Source: Bacteroidota bacterium (lineage in GTDB: Bacteria > Bacteroidota > Bacteroidia > Cytophagales > Cyclobacteriaceae). From it: a stretch of DNA of 64,000 bases. The notes beneath the pieces were generated by a model. The model was not told the DNA's origin, did not search any database, and saw only the letters and a program-made list of their open reading frames with translations. The translations under genes were made by a program, and so were the position numbers. Below are positions 25,888-34,960 of this stretch, piece after piece (position 1 is the first letter of the stretch; each line of letters starts with the position of its first letter). The stretch is taken from assembly GCA_016178785.1 (NCBI GenBank), contig JACOSO010000024.1, forward strand, positions 1 to 64,000, in the 5' to 3' direction.

Positions 25888-27309
25888 TCAGGCGCTAGCC
25901 GCTACTTTGCTGGATACGGGGTAATCAAACAAACCAAATTCTTTGATTGCTTCTTCCACTTTGTGGGGAACAAATTTTTCCCAGCCTGCGTCTCCTTTTC
26001 TGATCATGGCCAGCACGTGGTCTGAAATAATATGAAGGTTGCCGATGTTGGCATCATCAATGTCTTCCAGTTTGTTGTTGTCCATTAAATAGCGAAACAG
26101 GTTCTTGAGATTGTCAGGTAGTTCAGCTTCAAAATCTTTGAGAGTAAAAAGTGTATTGTCTTTTCGCAAGGCAGGATAAATGTACAATTTAATGTTACTG
26201 CCAAAGAGTGAGGCAAAGCATTCCAGAATTCCACCGCGGAGATTGGCATAAGTCTTTTCATCAAAAACTTTTTGCAGGGCGTAGATGCCCATGACCAAAC
26301 CTGTCTTGCGGCCCTTGGTGATGCTCGATAGATAGTCCACCAAACGATAATATTCGAAATAATTCGAGATCAATACATTTTGACCGAGCGAACAAATAAT
26401 ATTAACCCTGTGCAAAAAATCCTTTTCATCAATGGCGCCTTCTGCGCTGAGATCATTGAGTGTAAGCTCCGTTATTGTCACTAACTTATTTCTATCAACA
26501 TCGGGTTCATGCAAAAAATGCCTGCGTGATGTAAGCAGCATGTCCACGTTTACATGGGTTACAGGGCGAAACCGGCCGCGCAGTGCAAGTACATTTTTTT
26601 TGTATAAATATTCAGACGGTTGCATCACATGGCCATCGGGGCCGAACATAGCTGCTTTTGTCAAACCATTTTTCACCAGTTTCAGCGCCATCAGTCGATT
26701 GTCAACGTGTTTCAAGTTGGGCCCATCAAGGCGGAACATATCAATCTCAACTCTGCGATTAGTTAATCCATCGAGCAGCGATAACATAAATTCCTCGGGA
26801 TCATCGATAAACATACAACCATACAACAAATTCACTCCGAGGATTCCCAGTGCTACTTGCTGCTGGAGCGGGTCATTGTCATGCAACTTCACGTGAATAA
26901 CACAATCGTTATGGTCACCTTTAGGCCTTGTCTGGAAGCGAATGCCAATCCATCCATTGCCTTGATTGGTGCGTTCAAAGTTCAGTGCCTCAACGGTGTC
27001 TGCAAAAGCAAAAAAACGCGATGTCTCAATTCTGTGTGGCAATCGCTCGGGTAGCAACTGATATTCGTGGTCGAGCATTCGCATGAGGCGATCTTCACTT
27101 ACATAGCGCTCACATCGCCCATAAATTGCATCGCTGAATTTCATGTCGTAGGCAGACATGGTCTTCGCAATTGTGCCACTGGCGCCTCCTACTTTAAAAA
27201 AATTGGCTGCAGTCTCCTGTCCTGCCCCCACCTCGGCAAACGAACCGTAAATGTCTTTACTTAAATTAATCTGAAGCGCTTTTTCCTGCGTGGTGAGTTT
27301 CATAGCCAA
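25888..27309 (-). CDS. Conserved cytoplasmic protein, function unknown
   Basis: A 473-residue soluble protein with no signal peptide or membrane segment. The highly patterned N-terminus (YGSFAEVGAGQETAANFF, then GGASGTIAKTMSAYDM and SDAIYG) belongs to a family I have seen labelled variously as TonB-dependent receptor or nicotinate-nucleotide adenylyltransferase. Nothing here supports either: there is no barrel, no signal sequence and no HxGH nucleotidyltransferase motif. The gly-rich GAGQE and GGASGT stretches could bind a nucleotide or phosphate. It is upstream of no obvious operon partner; a TerB-like gene lies 160 bases upstream on the same strand. Confidence 0.75.
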   Translation of the reverse strand: MAMKLTTQEKALQINLSKDIYGSFAEVGAGQETAANFFKVGGASGTIAKTMSAYDMKFSDAIYGRCERYVSEDRLMRMLDHEYQLLPERLPHRIETSRFFAFADTVEALNFERTNQGNGWIGIRFQTRPKGDHNDCVIHVKLHDNDPLQQQVALGILGVNLLYGCMFIDDPEEFMLSLLDGLTNRRVEIDMFRLDGPNLKHVDNRLMALKLVKNGLTKAAMFGPDGHVMQPSEYLYKKNVLALRGRFRPVTHVNVDMLLTSRRHFLHEPDVDRNKLVTITELTLNDLSAEGAIDEKDFLHRVNIICSLGQNVLISNYFEYYRLVDYLSSITKGRKTGLVMGIYALQKVFDEKTYANLRGGILECFASLFGSNIKLYIYPALRKDNTLFTLKDFEAELPDNLKNLFRYLMDNNKLEDIDDANIGNLHIISDHVLAMIRKGDAGWEKFVPHKVEEAIKEFGLFDYPVSSKVAASA

Positions 27310-27469
27310 GGATAACGAGTATAAATTTCACTTATTTTCTGAAAGTAACTGCCAAACCAGCCACTATTTTCTTAACGTGCTTTTAGGGATTTTAGTTTAA
27401 AGGCTGAAGCCCCCAAGTTTATAAAATGACTCAGCTAAAGAGATTTAGAAAAACGATCGATGTAGTCTT

Positions 27470-27907
27470 CTACTTCTTCACGAACATCCTTTGTGCATCT
27501 TTCATAAGGTCGAGCCATTCATCGGCTGGTGGGGTGGCTCCTTTTTCGAAGACTTCTTGCAGCAACCACTTTACAATATCTTTTTTCAGGCCAAACTTCT
27601 TTACGAGTGCTTCACAAAAGGCAATCTCTCTTTTCTCCACCACACCGTCTGCCCACACCATTTGCATAAGATCGTAAAGCACGTTCATCTGGTCTCGGAA
27701 ATTGTCGGGCACATTGATTGTGAGTTTCTCTTTGCTATCCATGAGTTCTTGCACTTGTCGATCTTTCAGTCCAATTCGTTTGCCGATTTTGAACAACATC
27801 TTTTGTTCTTTAGCATGAACGAATCCATCGGCTTTGGCTAATGCCAAAAGATTTTTGATGTGGTTCTTTTTGTAAGAGAGATATTGGTTTTCGAAAAAGC
27901 CTTTCAT
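27470..27907 (-). CDS. TerB-like protein
   Basis: Small alpha-helical protein of 145 residues, starting at the ATG at 27907 (MKGFFENQYLS). It shows two repeats of the TerB pattern: HIKNLLALAKADGFVHAKE and LYDLMQMVWADGVVEKRE, each with the conserved ALA-x-ADG or W-x-DG turn that may bind metal. TerB-fold proteins occur in tellurite-resistance and other stress settings, but no other ter genes are here. It may form a run with the gene that ends at 25888. Confidence 0.75.
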   Translation of the reverse strand: MKGFFENQYLSYKKNHIKNLLALAKADGFVHAKEQKMLFKIGKRIGLKDRQVQELMDSKEKLTINVPDNFRDQMNVLYDLMQMVWADGVVEKREIAFCEALVKKFGLKKDIVKWLLQEVFEKGATPPADEWLDLMKDAQRMFVKK

Positions 27908-28001
27908 AACAATTTGCAAGTTTTAAATTGCCTGTTACAAGTTACAAAGTTTCCGGATTCCGACTGTCAAATTCTCAATACATGATACTCAATACTAACA
28001 C

Positions 28002-29156
28002 TTACTTAATCCGAACCCATTTCTTGTTTGACGTAGCAGATTTCACCACAGTCGAAACAAAAGTCATCCCATGAACTCCGTGATCCACCCCAGGAAAATC
28101 ATATTTTTCAGGATTGATTTTTTTGCCGGGTTTGTAATCTCGCATGGCTTTGGTAAACGCGCGATAAATGTTAGCAAATGCTTCCAGATACCCCTCAGGG
28201 TGACCCGCTGGCACACGAATGAAGGCCTTCGCATCATCTGACAAGTAGCTCCAGCCGGCACGCAGAATTTCTTTAGGCTTGTCGAGCCATTTCACTACGA
28301 GCGAGTTAGGCTCCTCTTGTCTCCATTCAATTCCTCCCTTCTCACCAAACACCCGAATGCTTAAATTATTCTCCTCGCCTGCTGCCACCTGGGTGGCCAG
28401 TAAAATGCCAGTGGCGCCAGTATCAAACTTTACAAGCATCGAGCTGTCATCATCAAGCATTCGTCCTGGCACTACTGCATTGAGCATAGTGCACACTTCT
28501 GAAATAGTTGAATCAGTGATATATTCGGCAAGGTTAGCTGCGTGAGTGCCGATGTCACCAATGGCCCCGCCCATACCCGATTGTTTGGGATCAGTACGCC
28601 AGGAAGCTTGCATGTTGCCAGTCTTTTCCAATGCTTTAGAGAGCCAGCCTTGCGGGTACTCCACAAATACCTTACGCACTTTCCCAAGCTTTCCCGACTT
28701 CACGAAATTTCTCGCTTCCTTCACCATCGGGTAGCCCGTGTAAGTGTGCGTGAGCGCGAGGATCAAACCCGTTTTATCAACCAATTTTTTCAATGACTTC
28801 GCTTCGTCTACAGAAAATGCAATCGGCTTTTCGATGACAACATGAAATCCTGATTCAAGTGCCATTTTTGCCGGGGCATAATGCACATGGTTAGGCGTGA
28901 CAATGCTTACAAAATCTATTCGCTGGTCAGGAGGAAGATTTTTTTCCTTCTCGAACATTTCGGGATAAGTTTTGTAAACGCGCTTTGGGTCAAGGAAAAG
29001 CGACTTACCTGTCTCTATTGATTCAACGGGATCAATACTGAATGCCCCGCAAACTAATTCTATTTGACCATCAATACCTGCCGCCATGCGATGCACGGGG
29101 CCAATAAAGGAGGTAAGTCCACCGCCTACCATCCCCATTCTTAATTTTCTCTTCAC
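28002..29156 (-). CDS. Gfo/Idh/MocA family oxidoreductase
   Basis: Predicted NAD(P)-dependent sugar or inositol-type dehydrogenase, 384 residues. N-terminal Rossmann motif RMGMVGGGLTSFIGPVHR, the family EKP motif in HVVIEKPIAF with Lys in place, and a C-terminal alpha/beta domain with GGAIGDIGTHAANLAEY, where GDIGTH holds the usual catalytic His. The start overlaps the stop codon of the PPK2 gene (ATGA), so the two are coupled. Substrate not readable from sequence. Confidence 0.9.
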   Translation of the reverse strand: MKRKLRMGMVGGGLTSFIGPVHRMAAGIDGQIELVCGAFSIDPVESIETGKSLFLDPKRVYKTYPEMFEKEKNLPPDQRIDFVSIVTPNHVHYAPAKMALESGFHVVIEKPIAFSVDEAKSLKKLVDKTGLILALTHTYTGYPMVKEARNFVKSGKLGKVRKVFVEYPQGWLSKALEKTGNMQASWRTDPKQSGMGGAIGDIGTHAANLAEYITDSTISEVCTMLNAVVPGRMLDDDSSMLVKFDTGATGILLATQVAAGEENNLSIRVFGEKGGIEWRQEEPNSLVVKWLDKPKEILRAGWSYLSDDAKAFIRVPAGHPEGYLEAFANIYRAFTKAMRDYKPGKKINPEKYDFPGVDHGVHGMTFVSTVVKSATSNKKWVRIK

Positions 29157-30175
29157 TCTTTTTTGTTTTTGCCCTTTTCTTTCTTTGTCTTTTGTTCGAC
29201 CTCGCTCGTCAGCTGAACCTTTGCTTTTTGAAGTTCCTGCTTCTGTGCTTGGCTAACTTCGGGGTAAGATAGTTTCAATTTATCAAATTGCCTCGCAATA
29301 ATTGTGGCAATGGCGAGGCGGGCAAACCATTTGTCATCAGCCGGGACCACAAACCAGGGGGCATGTTCGGCAGATGTTTCGCTCATCGCTTCTTCATACA
29401 CTTTCTGATAGTCGTTCCAGTAGGCGCGCTCCTTCAAATCAGAGAGAGAAAACTTCCAGTTCTTGCCTGGGTCTTCGATACGCTCGAGAAAGCGTTTTTT
29501 CTGTTCCTTTTTTGAAACATGTAAAAAAAATTTCAAGATCACCATCCCGTTATCAGCAAGGTTTTTTTCAAACCTGCGAATTTGTTTGTAGCGCTTATCC
29601 CAGAATTTTTTATCGATTTCTTCTACCGTTTCTACGTCCGGGATATTTTCGTTCAAGATCCACTGCGGATGCACTTTCGTGACCAATACATTTTCATAAT
29701 GCGACCGATTGTGGATGGCTATTTCACCACGCGCTGGCAAAGCCAATTCATGTCGCCAAAAATAATCGTGATCCAATTCATACGCATTAGGGGCCTTGAA
29801 ACTATATACTTTAACACCCAGTGGGTTGAACCCTGACATGATGTGCTTAACAGCACCATCTTTTCCTGCCGCGTCCATCGCTTGCAAAATGATCAGTACG
29901 CTATATCGATTATGGGCATATAGTTTGTCTTGGACATCGGCCAGGTATTTACGGCTTTCATCCAGCATTTTTTCCGATTGCTGCTTGTTCAGGGTTTTGC
30001 CTTTATAGCTTGTATCAAAATCTTTGAGTTTGATTTTCTTATTTGGCGTAACCATCAGTTTTTTGACAGGTATTACCTTATCATCGTTGTGCATAATGAG
30101 GGGGTTATTATGAACCCAATCTAAGCCAACCTGCCGCAGCGAGCAAATGATTTTTTCCTTTGGGCCGGGTGACAA
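29153..30175 (-). CDS. Polyphosphate kinase 2 family phosphotransferase
   Basis: Transfers phosphate between polyphosphate and nucleotides (AMP/ADP/GDP or the reverse). The Walker A-like motif is LQAMDAAGKDGAVKHI, followed by the lid GEIAIHNRSHYENVLV and the HVSKKEQKKRFLERI block of PPK2. At 340 residues it is longer than single-domain members, mainly because of the N-terminus; internal starts at 30094 or 30055 (M28 or M41) would give more usual lengths. The C-terminus is Lys/Glu-rich. Nucleotide preference (class I, II or III) cannot be decided here. Confidence 0.9.
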   Translation of the reverse strand: MSPGPKEKIICSLRQVGLDWVHNNPLIMHNDDKVIPVKKLMVTPNKKIKLKDFDTSYKGKTLNKQQSEKMLDESRKYLADVQDKLYAHNRYSVLIILQAMDAAGKDGAVKHIMSGFNPLGVKVYSFKAPNAYELDHDYFWRHELALPARGEIAIHNRSHYENVLVTKVHPQWILNENIPDVETVEEIDKKFWDKRYKQIRRFEKNLADNGMVILKFFLHVSKKEQKKRFLERIEDPGKNWKFSLSDLKERAYWNDYQKVYEEAMSETSAEHAPWFVVPADDKWFARLAIATIIARQFDKLKLSYPEVSQAQKQELQKAKVQLTSEVEQKTKKEKGKNKKE

Positions 30176-30246
30176 AAATCAGGTTTTTTTGTTCTTTTTA
30201 AGCATCAGATTGATTAAATTTAGTTAACACAAATTCAATTGCACTT

Positions 30247-30732
30247 ATGAAAAACAAAGTCATCATTTCTTCTTTCATCGCTTGGTTTGCATTCACAGCA
30301 GTGCATGCACAGCCAAATGATGTTGCCGCCATTAAGGAAGTGATTGCGAAAGAAACGGAATCATTTTTTGCCGTTAACAAGCAAGGGTGGGCCGATTGTT
30401 GGCTCAAGGCGCCTTACGCCTACTGGTCGTACTCGGATTCTACTGCCACGAGTTTTGTGCAGGGTTGGGATGGTGACAAGGGTTTGGAAAAGACTTTCGA
30501 GAACTACTTCAAGACCTCCAAGCCATCAAAAGCCTCAATCATTAATGACTGGCTCGATGTCAAAGTGTATGGGAATGGGGCTTATGCGAGATTCTTTCAA
30601 ATAGTAAAAGATGAAATAGACCACGATGTTACTTCACAAGTTCGAGTACTCGAAAAGCAGGACGGCAAGTGGAAAATAATTTGTGTCGGTGCCATTGCAA
30701 AATATCCGAACGTGCCGACAGTCAATCATTGA
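30247..30732 (+). CDS. Secreted NTF2/SnoaL-like protein
   Basis: Exported protein of 161 residues: signal peptide ending AVHAQ, then an NTF2-like alpha+beta cone fold with AAIKEVIAKETESFFAVNK, WADCWLKAPYAYWSYSD and a final KWKIICVGAI strand. DUF4440-like proteins of this kind often bind small ligands; an enzyme role is not visible. It stands alone between a divergent PPK2 gene and a convergent CoA-binding protein gene. Confidence 0.8.
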   Translation: MKNKVIISSFIAWFAFTAVHAQPNDVAAIKEVIAKETESFFAVNKQGWADCWLKAPYAYWSYSDSTATSFVQGWDGDKGLEKTFENYFKTSKPSKASIINDWLDVKVYGNGAYARFFQIVKDEIDHDVTSQVRVLEKQDGKWKIICVGAIAKYPNVPTVNH

Positions 30733-30786
30733 AATTAGGGATTAGGGAGAAACATCAACACTTCAACACCTTAATACATCAACACT
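30733..30786. repeat. Phrase-type repeat in a convergent spacer
   Basis: The spacer reads as near-repeats: ATTAGGGATTAGGG, then ACATCAACACTTCAACACC and ACATCAACACTTTAG. No gene or promoter recognised. Confidence 0.4.
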
Positions 30787-31152
30787 TTAGTATTGCCCAG
30801 TGCGAAGCATTACGAGCGTACAGGCTTCGAGTGCCTCGATGTTTTTTGCTTCCAGCAGTTTTTCGAGTTCTGGGTTTTCGGTTCCGGGATTGAAAACTAC
30901 TCTTTTAGGATTCAGTTTAAAAAAATATTCATACCATTCTCGCTGATGTGTTGGGTTAATGTAAAGCGTAATTGTATCCACATCTGAAATCTTCGGGTGC
31001 TTTTTCAAATCGAGAATTTCTTTTCCAAATACAATGCCCTTCTTAATCCCCACGGGCACAAATTCAATATCATGCTCGCGCAAGGTTTCAGCAGCGGTAT
31101 ACGCGAAACGTGATTGATTAGGTGTAGCTCCGATGATTACAGTCTTTTTCAA
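30787..31152 (-). CDS. CoA-binding domain protein
   Basis: Small Rossmann-like protein of 121 residues resembling YccU-type CoA-binding proteins: VIIGATPNQSRFAYTAAETL at the start, a central VDTITLYINPTHQ strand, and RVVFNPGTENPELEKLL. The domain is the nucleotide-binding module of succinyl-CoA synthetase alpha subunits used alone. It lies 23 bases downstream of the FAD dehydrogenase gene on the same strand. Confidence 0.85.
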   Translation of the reverse strand: MKKTVIIGATPNQSRFAYTAAETLREHDIEFVPVGIKKGIVFGKEILDLKKHPKISDVDTITLYINPTHQREWYEYFFKLNPKRVVFNPGTENPELEKLLEAKNIEALEACTLVMLRTGQY

Positions 31153-31175
31153 TTGTCCTTAAAATTTAAAATCAT

Positions 31176-32753
31176 TTAGGAAGTAATTTTCTTCAAGTAC
31201 AAATTTACAACAGCTTCAGCACACCGCTCACCATCCATGGCTGCAGACATGATTCCTCCCGCATAACCCGCACCTTCTGCACACGGAAACAAACGCTTCA
31301 CTTGCGGGTGCTCCAATGTTTCTTTGTTGCGAGGGATGCGCACTGGCGAAGATGTGCGACTTTCCACTCCTACCACCTGGGCTTCGTTGGTCAGATAACC
31401 TTTCATCTTACCTCCAAAGTTCCTGAAGCCCTGTTTTAAACTTTGAAAAATAAAATCGGGTAAGACAGATCGCATGTCAACGCTTTGGAGTCCGGGTTGA
31501 TAAGAAGTATCAAGCAATGAGCTTGATATTTTTCCATCAACAAAATCCATAAGCCTTTGTGCAGGAGCGGTTTGATTATTTCCCGCAATCGAGCAAGCTC
31601 TTTTCTCAACTTCGCTTTGAAACTGAATACCGGCCAACGGTCCGTATTTTTCATGATGCATGAAGTCACTCTTGTCGACTGCAACTACAATTCCTGAGTT
31701 TGCATACTTTGAATCCCTTCGCGAAGGACTCATACCGTTGACAACAACTTCTCCTTGTGCAGTAGCCGCTGGAACAATAAAACCGCCTGGACACATGCAA
31801 AATGAAAACACACCCCGCTCGATTCCGTTCACTTTCGCCTGATGTACAAGAGCGTAAGATGAAGCGGGCAAATACTCCCCGCGATCAGTTGCGCAGTGAT
31901 ATTGAATTTTGTCAATAAGGCTTTGTTGATGTTCCACCCGGACACCAAGTGCAAAAGGTTTGGCTTCAATCAAAATATTTCGCTGATAAAGCAATTCAAA
32001 AATGTCCCGGGCCGAGTGCCCTGTGGAGAGAATCACTGCGTTAGCCTCATGTTTTGTTCCATCAGCCGTGATTACACCGCCCATTTCGCCTGAAGCCAAA
32101 ATGAAATCGATCACCTTTGAATCGAAATGGATTTCTCCGCCTGCCTGAACAACACTCTCACGCAAGGCCATCACGATATTGGGAAGTTTGTTGGTACCGA
32201 TGTGTGGATGAGCATCAAACAAAATATCTTCATGCGCGCCATGGGCAATGAGAATTTCCAAGATGCGCTGCACATCTCCGCGTTTGTTTGAACGTGTGTA
32301 GAGTTTACCATCAGAATACGTGCCCGCTCCACCCTCGCCAAAACAATAATTCGATTCCGGGTTAACGATGTGGTCTTTGTTGATGGCAGCAAGGTCCCTC
32401 CTGCGCGTCTGAACATCTTTTCCCCGCTCCAAAACAATTGGCTTAACCCCTAACTCAATCAATCGGATGGCCGCAAACATACCTGCAGGGCCTGCACCTA
32501 CAATAACCACTCTCGGTTTTTTGCTTACGTCAGAGTAATTTTTGGAATAGGAAATTTTTAATTGCCCAACAGGTAGTAACTCAGCCTGAATCTTGACAGA
32601 TACATTTTTTCCTCGAGCATCAATCGACCTGCGAATGGGGCGAATAAAAACTTCTTGGGGATTGAGTTTTAGCTTTTCGTAAAGGGAAGGCAGAAACCTC
32701 TCTTCATCAAAAGCTTCATCTGGCCGGAGGGTGATTTCAATTTTCTTATTCAT
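31176..32753 (-). CDS. FAD-dependent dehydrogenase (uncharacterised COG2509-like)
   Basis: Flavoprotein of 525 residues with a ~80-residue N-terminal extension, then a Rossmann dinucleotide-binding motif VVIVGAGPAGMFAAIRL (about 83-99) and an ERGKDV block. The conserved YCFGEGGAGTYSDGKLYTR region and C-terminal PCAEGAGYAGGIMSAAMDG are typical of this group. No signal peptide. The reaction is unknown; a role as a general oxidoreductase is inference. It is divergent from tyrS with a repeat-rich spacer. Confidence 0.88.
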   Translation of the reverse strand: MNKKIEITLRPDEAFDEERFLPSLYEKLKLNPQEVFIRPIRRSIDARGKNVSVKIQAELLPVGQLKISYSKNYSDVSKKPRVVIVGAGPAGMFAAIRLIELGVKPIVLERGKDVQTRRRDLAAINKDHIVNPESNYCFGEGGAGTYSDGKLYTRSNKRGDVQRILEILIAHGAHEDILFDAHPHIGTNKLPNIVMALRESVVQAGGEIHFDSKVIDFILASGEMGGVITADGTKHEANAVILSTGHSARDIFELLYQRNILIEAKPFALGVRVEHQQSLIDKIQYHCATDRGEYLPASSYALVHQAKVNGIERGVFSFCMCPGGFIVPAATAQGEVVVNGMSPSRRDSKYANSGIVVAVDKSDFMHHEKYGPLAGIQFQSEVEKRACSIAGNNQTAPAQRLMDFVDGKISSSLLDTSYQPGLQSVDMRSVLPDFIFQSLKQGFRNFGGKMKGYLTNEAQVVGVESRTSSPVRIPRNKETLEHPQVKRLFPCAEGAGYAGGIMSAAMDGERCAEAVVNLYLKKITS

Positions 32754-32780
32754 GGAAAGGGAGTTATCCTTTCAGTGCAG

Positions 32781-32788
32781 CAAAGATA
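32781..32788 (-). promoter_or_regulatory. Putative -7 promoter box of the FAD dehydrogenase gene
   Basis: Minus-strand TATCTTTG matches TAnnTTTG, 27 bases before the ATG at 32753. Confidence 0.45.
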
Positions 32789-32795
32789 CGGAGGT

Positions 32796-32900
32796 TTAAA
32801 ATTCAAGGTTCAAGATTCAATGTTCAGGGTTTAATATTAAAAGTCAAAATTCTCAGTTTCAGAGACAATCTTGAATCCCGAATATGGAATTTTGAATCTG
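32796..32900. repeat. Family B spacer repeat with inverted arms
   Basis: AAATTCAAGGTTCAAGATTCAATGTTC on the left is the near-complement of AATCTTGAATCCCGAATATGGAATTTTGAATC on the right (only parts quoted per arm). It lies between divergent genes and does not overlap either promoter box. Confidence 0.6.
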
Positions 32901-32903
32901 TGC

Positions 32904-32911
32904 TATATTTG
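32904..32911 (+). promoter_or_regulatory. Putative -7 promoter box of tyrS
   Basis: TATATTTG matches TAnnTTTG, 16 bases before the ATG at 32928. Confidence 0.45.
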
Positions 32912-32927
32912 CGCCTTATTTTGATCC

Positions 32928-34217
32928 ATGAAGGAGAATTTTGTTCAAGAACTCAAATGGCGCGGCATGTTGCACGATGTGATGCCGGGTACGGAGGAGC
33001 AATTATTGAAAGAACCAACGGCCGGCTACATTGGCTTTGACCCAACAGCCGATTCATTGCACATAGGTAACCTGGTGCAGATCATGACCCTCGTCCATTT
33101 TCAACATGCAGGGCACAAACCCGTAGTACTCGTTGGCGGTGCTACAGGAATGGTGGGCGATCCTTCGGGCAAATCTGCTGAACGCAATTTACTATCCGAA
33201 GATGTACTGCGTCACAATGAATCATGTGTAAAAAAGCAGCTCGCAAAATTCATCGACTTTTCTGCCGGTGCAAACAGTGCAGAACTGGTAAACAACTACG
33301 ATTGGTTCAAAGGTCTTAGCTTTCTCGATTTCATTCGAGATGTGGGTAAACATCTTTCGGTGAGTTACATGATGGCAAAAGATTCAGTTCAGAAAAGATT
33401 GGAGACAGGGTTGTCATTTACTGAATTTAGTTATCAGCTTGTTCAGGGCTATGATTTTTACTGGCTCTACAAAAATAAAAACTGCAAGTTGCAAATGGGT
33501 GGCTCTGATCAATGGGGCAATATTGTAACGGGCACCGAATTGATCCGCAGAAAAGATGGTGGAGAAGCTTTTGCCTTAACTACTCCGCTGATCAAAAAAG
33601 CAGATGGAACAAAATTCGGAAAAACAGAACAAGGCAACGTATGGCTCGATGCTCAGAAAACATCGCCCTACAAATTTTATCAATATTGGCTCAATGCATC
33701 TGATGAAGACACAGCCACTTTTATCAAAATTTTTACGCAGAAAGGTAAATCAGAAATCGATGCCTTAATTGCTGAACATTCACAAGCGCCACATTTGCGC
33801 AAACTTCAAACAGAATTAGCAAAGGATATCACTGCGCGGGTTCATTCGATGGAAGAAGTCAACAAGGCAATCAAAGCATCTTCGATTTTGTTTGGAAATT
33901 CGGTGACTGAAGATTTGATTTCACTTGATGAACAGACGTTTCTTGCCGTGTTTGATGGCGTTCCTCAAATCGCGGTCAGCAAATCTGCTTATGAAAACTG
34001 TGCGAACGTTACTGACTTGCTTTCAGAAGTTACACAGGGAAAAATTTTCCCCTCTAAAAGTGAGGCACGGAAAATGATTTCGGGTGGAGGAGTGAGCATC
34101 AACAAACAGAAAATAGAGGATTCTACTCATAAGCCTGATTACCCATTTCTATTGAAACGTTTTCTCCTGGCACAAAAGGGAAAGAAAAATTATTATTTAA
34201 TCGAAATCATCAACTGA
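32928..34217 (+). CDS. tyrS: Tyrosyl-tRNA synthetase
   Basis: Class I synthetase charging tRNA-Tyr. HIGH-type motif HIGN (45-48), the tyrosine-binding [10 protein letters not shown] and [10 protein letters not shown] stretches, the KMSKS-type motif KFGKTE, and a C-terminal S4 RNA-binding domain from about 360 ([21 protein letters not shown]). At 429 residues it is full length. It heads a same-strand run whose next three genes look lipid-related. Confidence 0.97.
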   Translation: MKENFVQELKWRGMLHDVMPGTEEQLLKEPTAGYIGFDPTADSLHIGNLVQIMTLVHFQHAGHKPVVLVGGATGMVGDPSGKSAERNLLSEDVLRHNESCVKKQLAKFIDFSAGANSAELVNNYDWFKGLSFLDFIRDVGKHLSVSYMMAKDSVQKRLETGLSFTEFSYQLVQGYDFYWLYKNKNCKLQMGGSDQWGNIVTGTELIRRKDGGEAFALTTPLIKKADGTKFGKTEQGNVWLDAQKTSPYKFYQYWLNASDEDTATFIKIFTQKGKSEIDALIAEHSQAPHLRKLQTELAKDITARVHSMEEVNKAIKASSILFGNSVTEDLISLDEQTFLAVFDGVPQIAVSKSAYENCANVTDLLSEVTQGKIFPSKSEARKMISGGGVSINKQKIEDSTHKPDYPFLLKRFLLAQKGKKNYYLIEIIN

Positions 34218-34218
34218 C

Positions 34219-34878
34219 ATGTGGGCTTTGTGGAAGGACGCACTTAAAAACAAGCGTTTCGTTATTCATTTTGCAATTTCAATTTTGGGGCTCATCGCGT
34301 TCGCGGCTGTGCTTCCCTATTTTTTTATCGAAGTTCTCTTGCCAAAGCCGGGGGTAGCTCTTACTGATCCAATTTTAAATTTTTTCACTCCGAAAGATTG
34401 GTCGATAACCATTTTTGTATTCATCTATTTATGCACGTTGCTTTCCATCATTTTCAATTTTGCCAAACCTCAACTGATTCTAGTCGGACTACAAACTTAT
34501 GTAGTTGTCAACTTCATGCGCCTCATCAGCTTGTATTTGTTCACCCTCGAAGCGCCAGAAGGAACGATTCCGCTTAGCGATCCATTCCTCACAGTCTTTG
34601 CTTATGGGCAAGCAGTTTACGTGAAGGATTTGTTCTTTTCCGGTCACATCTCTACGCTTTCTGTTCTATTCTTTATTGAGCAACGAAAATCGTTGCGGTA
34701 TTTAATCCTGGCTTCAACGTTTCTGGTTGCACTATTGCTCGCCTGGCAACGCGTACATTACACCCTCGATATGGTAGCAGCACCTATAATCACCTGGTTT
34801 GTCTTTCGATTTTTTAAGCAGATCGAGTCTCGATCGATTTTAAAAAATGATTCTAATTACAGCGCATCGAAAGAATAA
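34219..34878 (+). CDS. PAP2-related (PAP2_C) membrane protein
   Basis: Integral membrane protein of 219 residues with about five to six membrane segments. The conserved pieces FFSGHISTLSVLFFI and RVHYTLDMVAAPI match the C2 and C3 motifs (SGH and HxxxD) of the PAP2_C group, which contains sphingomyelin-synthase-like transferases as well as lipid phosphatases. Starts one base after tyrS, so it is likely co-transcribed. A role in head-group transfer or dephosphorylation of lipids is inference. Confidence 0.8.
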   Translation: MWALWKDALKNKRFVIHFAISILGLIAFAAVLPYFFIEVLLPKPGVALTDPILNFFTPKDWSITIFVFIYLCTLLSIIFNFAKPQLILVGLQTYVVVNFMRLISLYLFTLEAPEGTIPLSDPFLTVFAYGQAVYVKDLFFSGHISTLSVLFFIEQRKSLRYLILASTFLVALLLAWQRVHYTLDMVAAPIITWFVFRFFKQIESRSILKNDSNYSASKE

Positions 34879-34960
34879 CCTATTAATTTAGTATGCGTTA
34901 ACGGCTTTTATTAAAATTCTATTAATTTAGCGGTAACTTTCTATTAACCTTAGGCAAGAC

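Noticed and set aside
26432-26896. Plus-strand ORF of 154 codons within the conserved unknown gene
   Set aside because: Antisense shadow of a gene with strong protein-like patterning; Ser-rich low-information composition.
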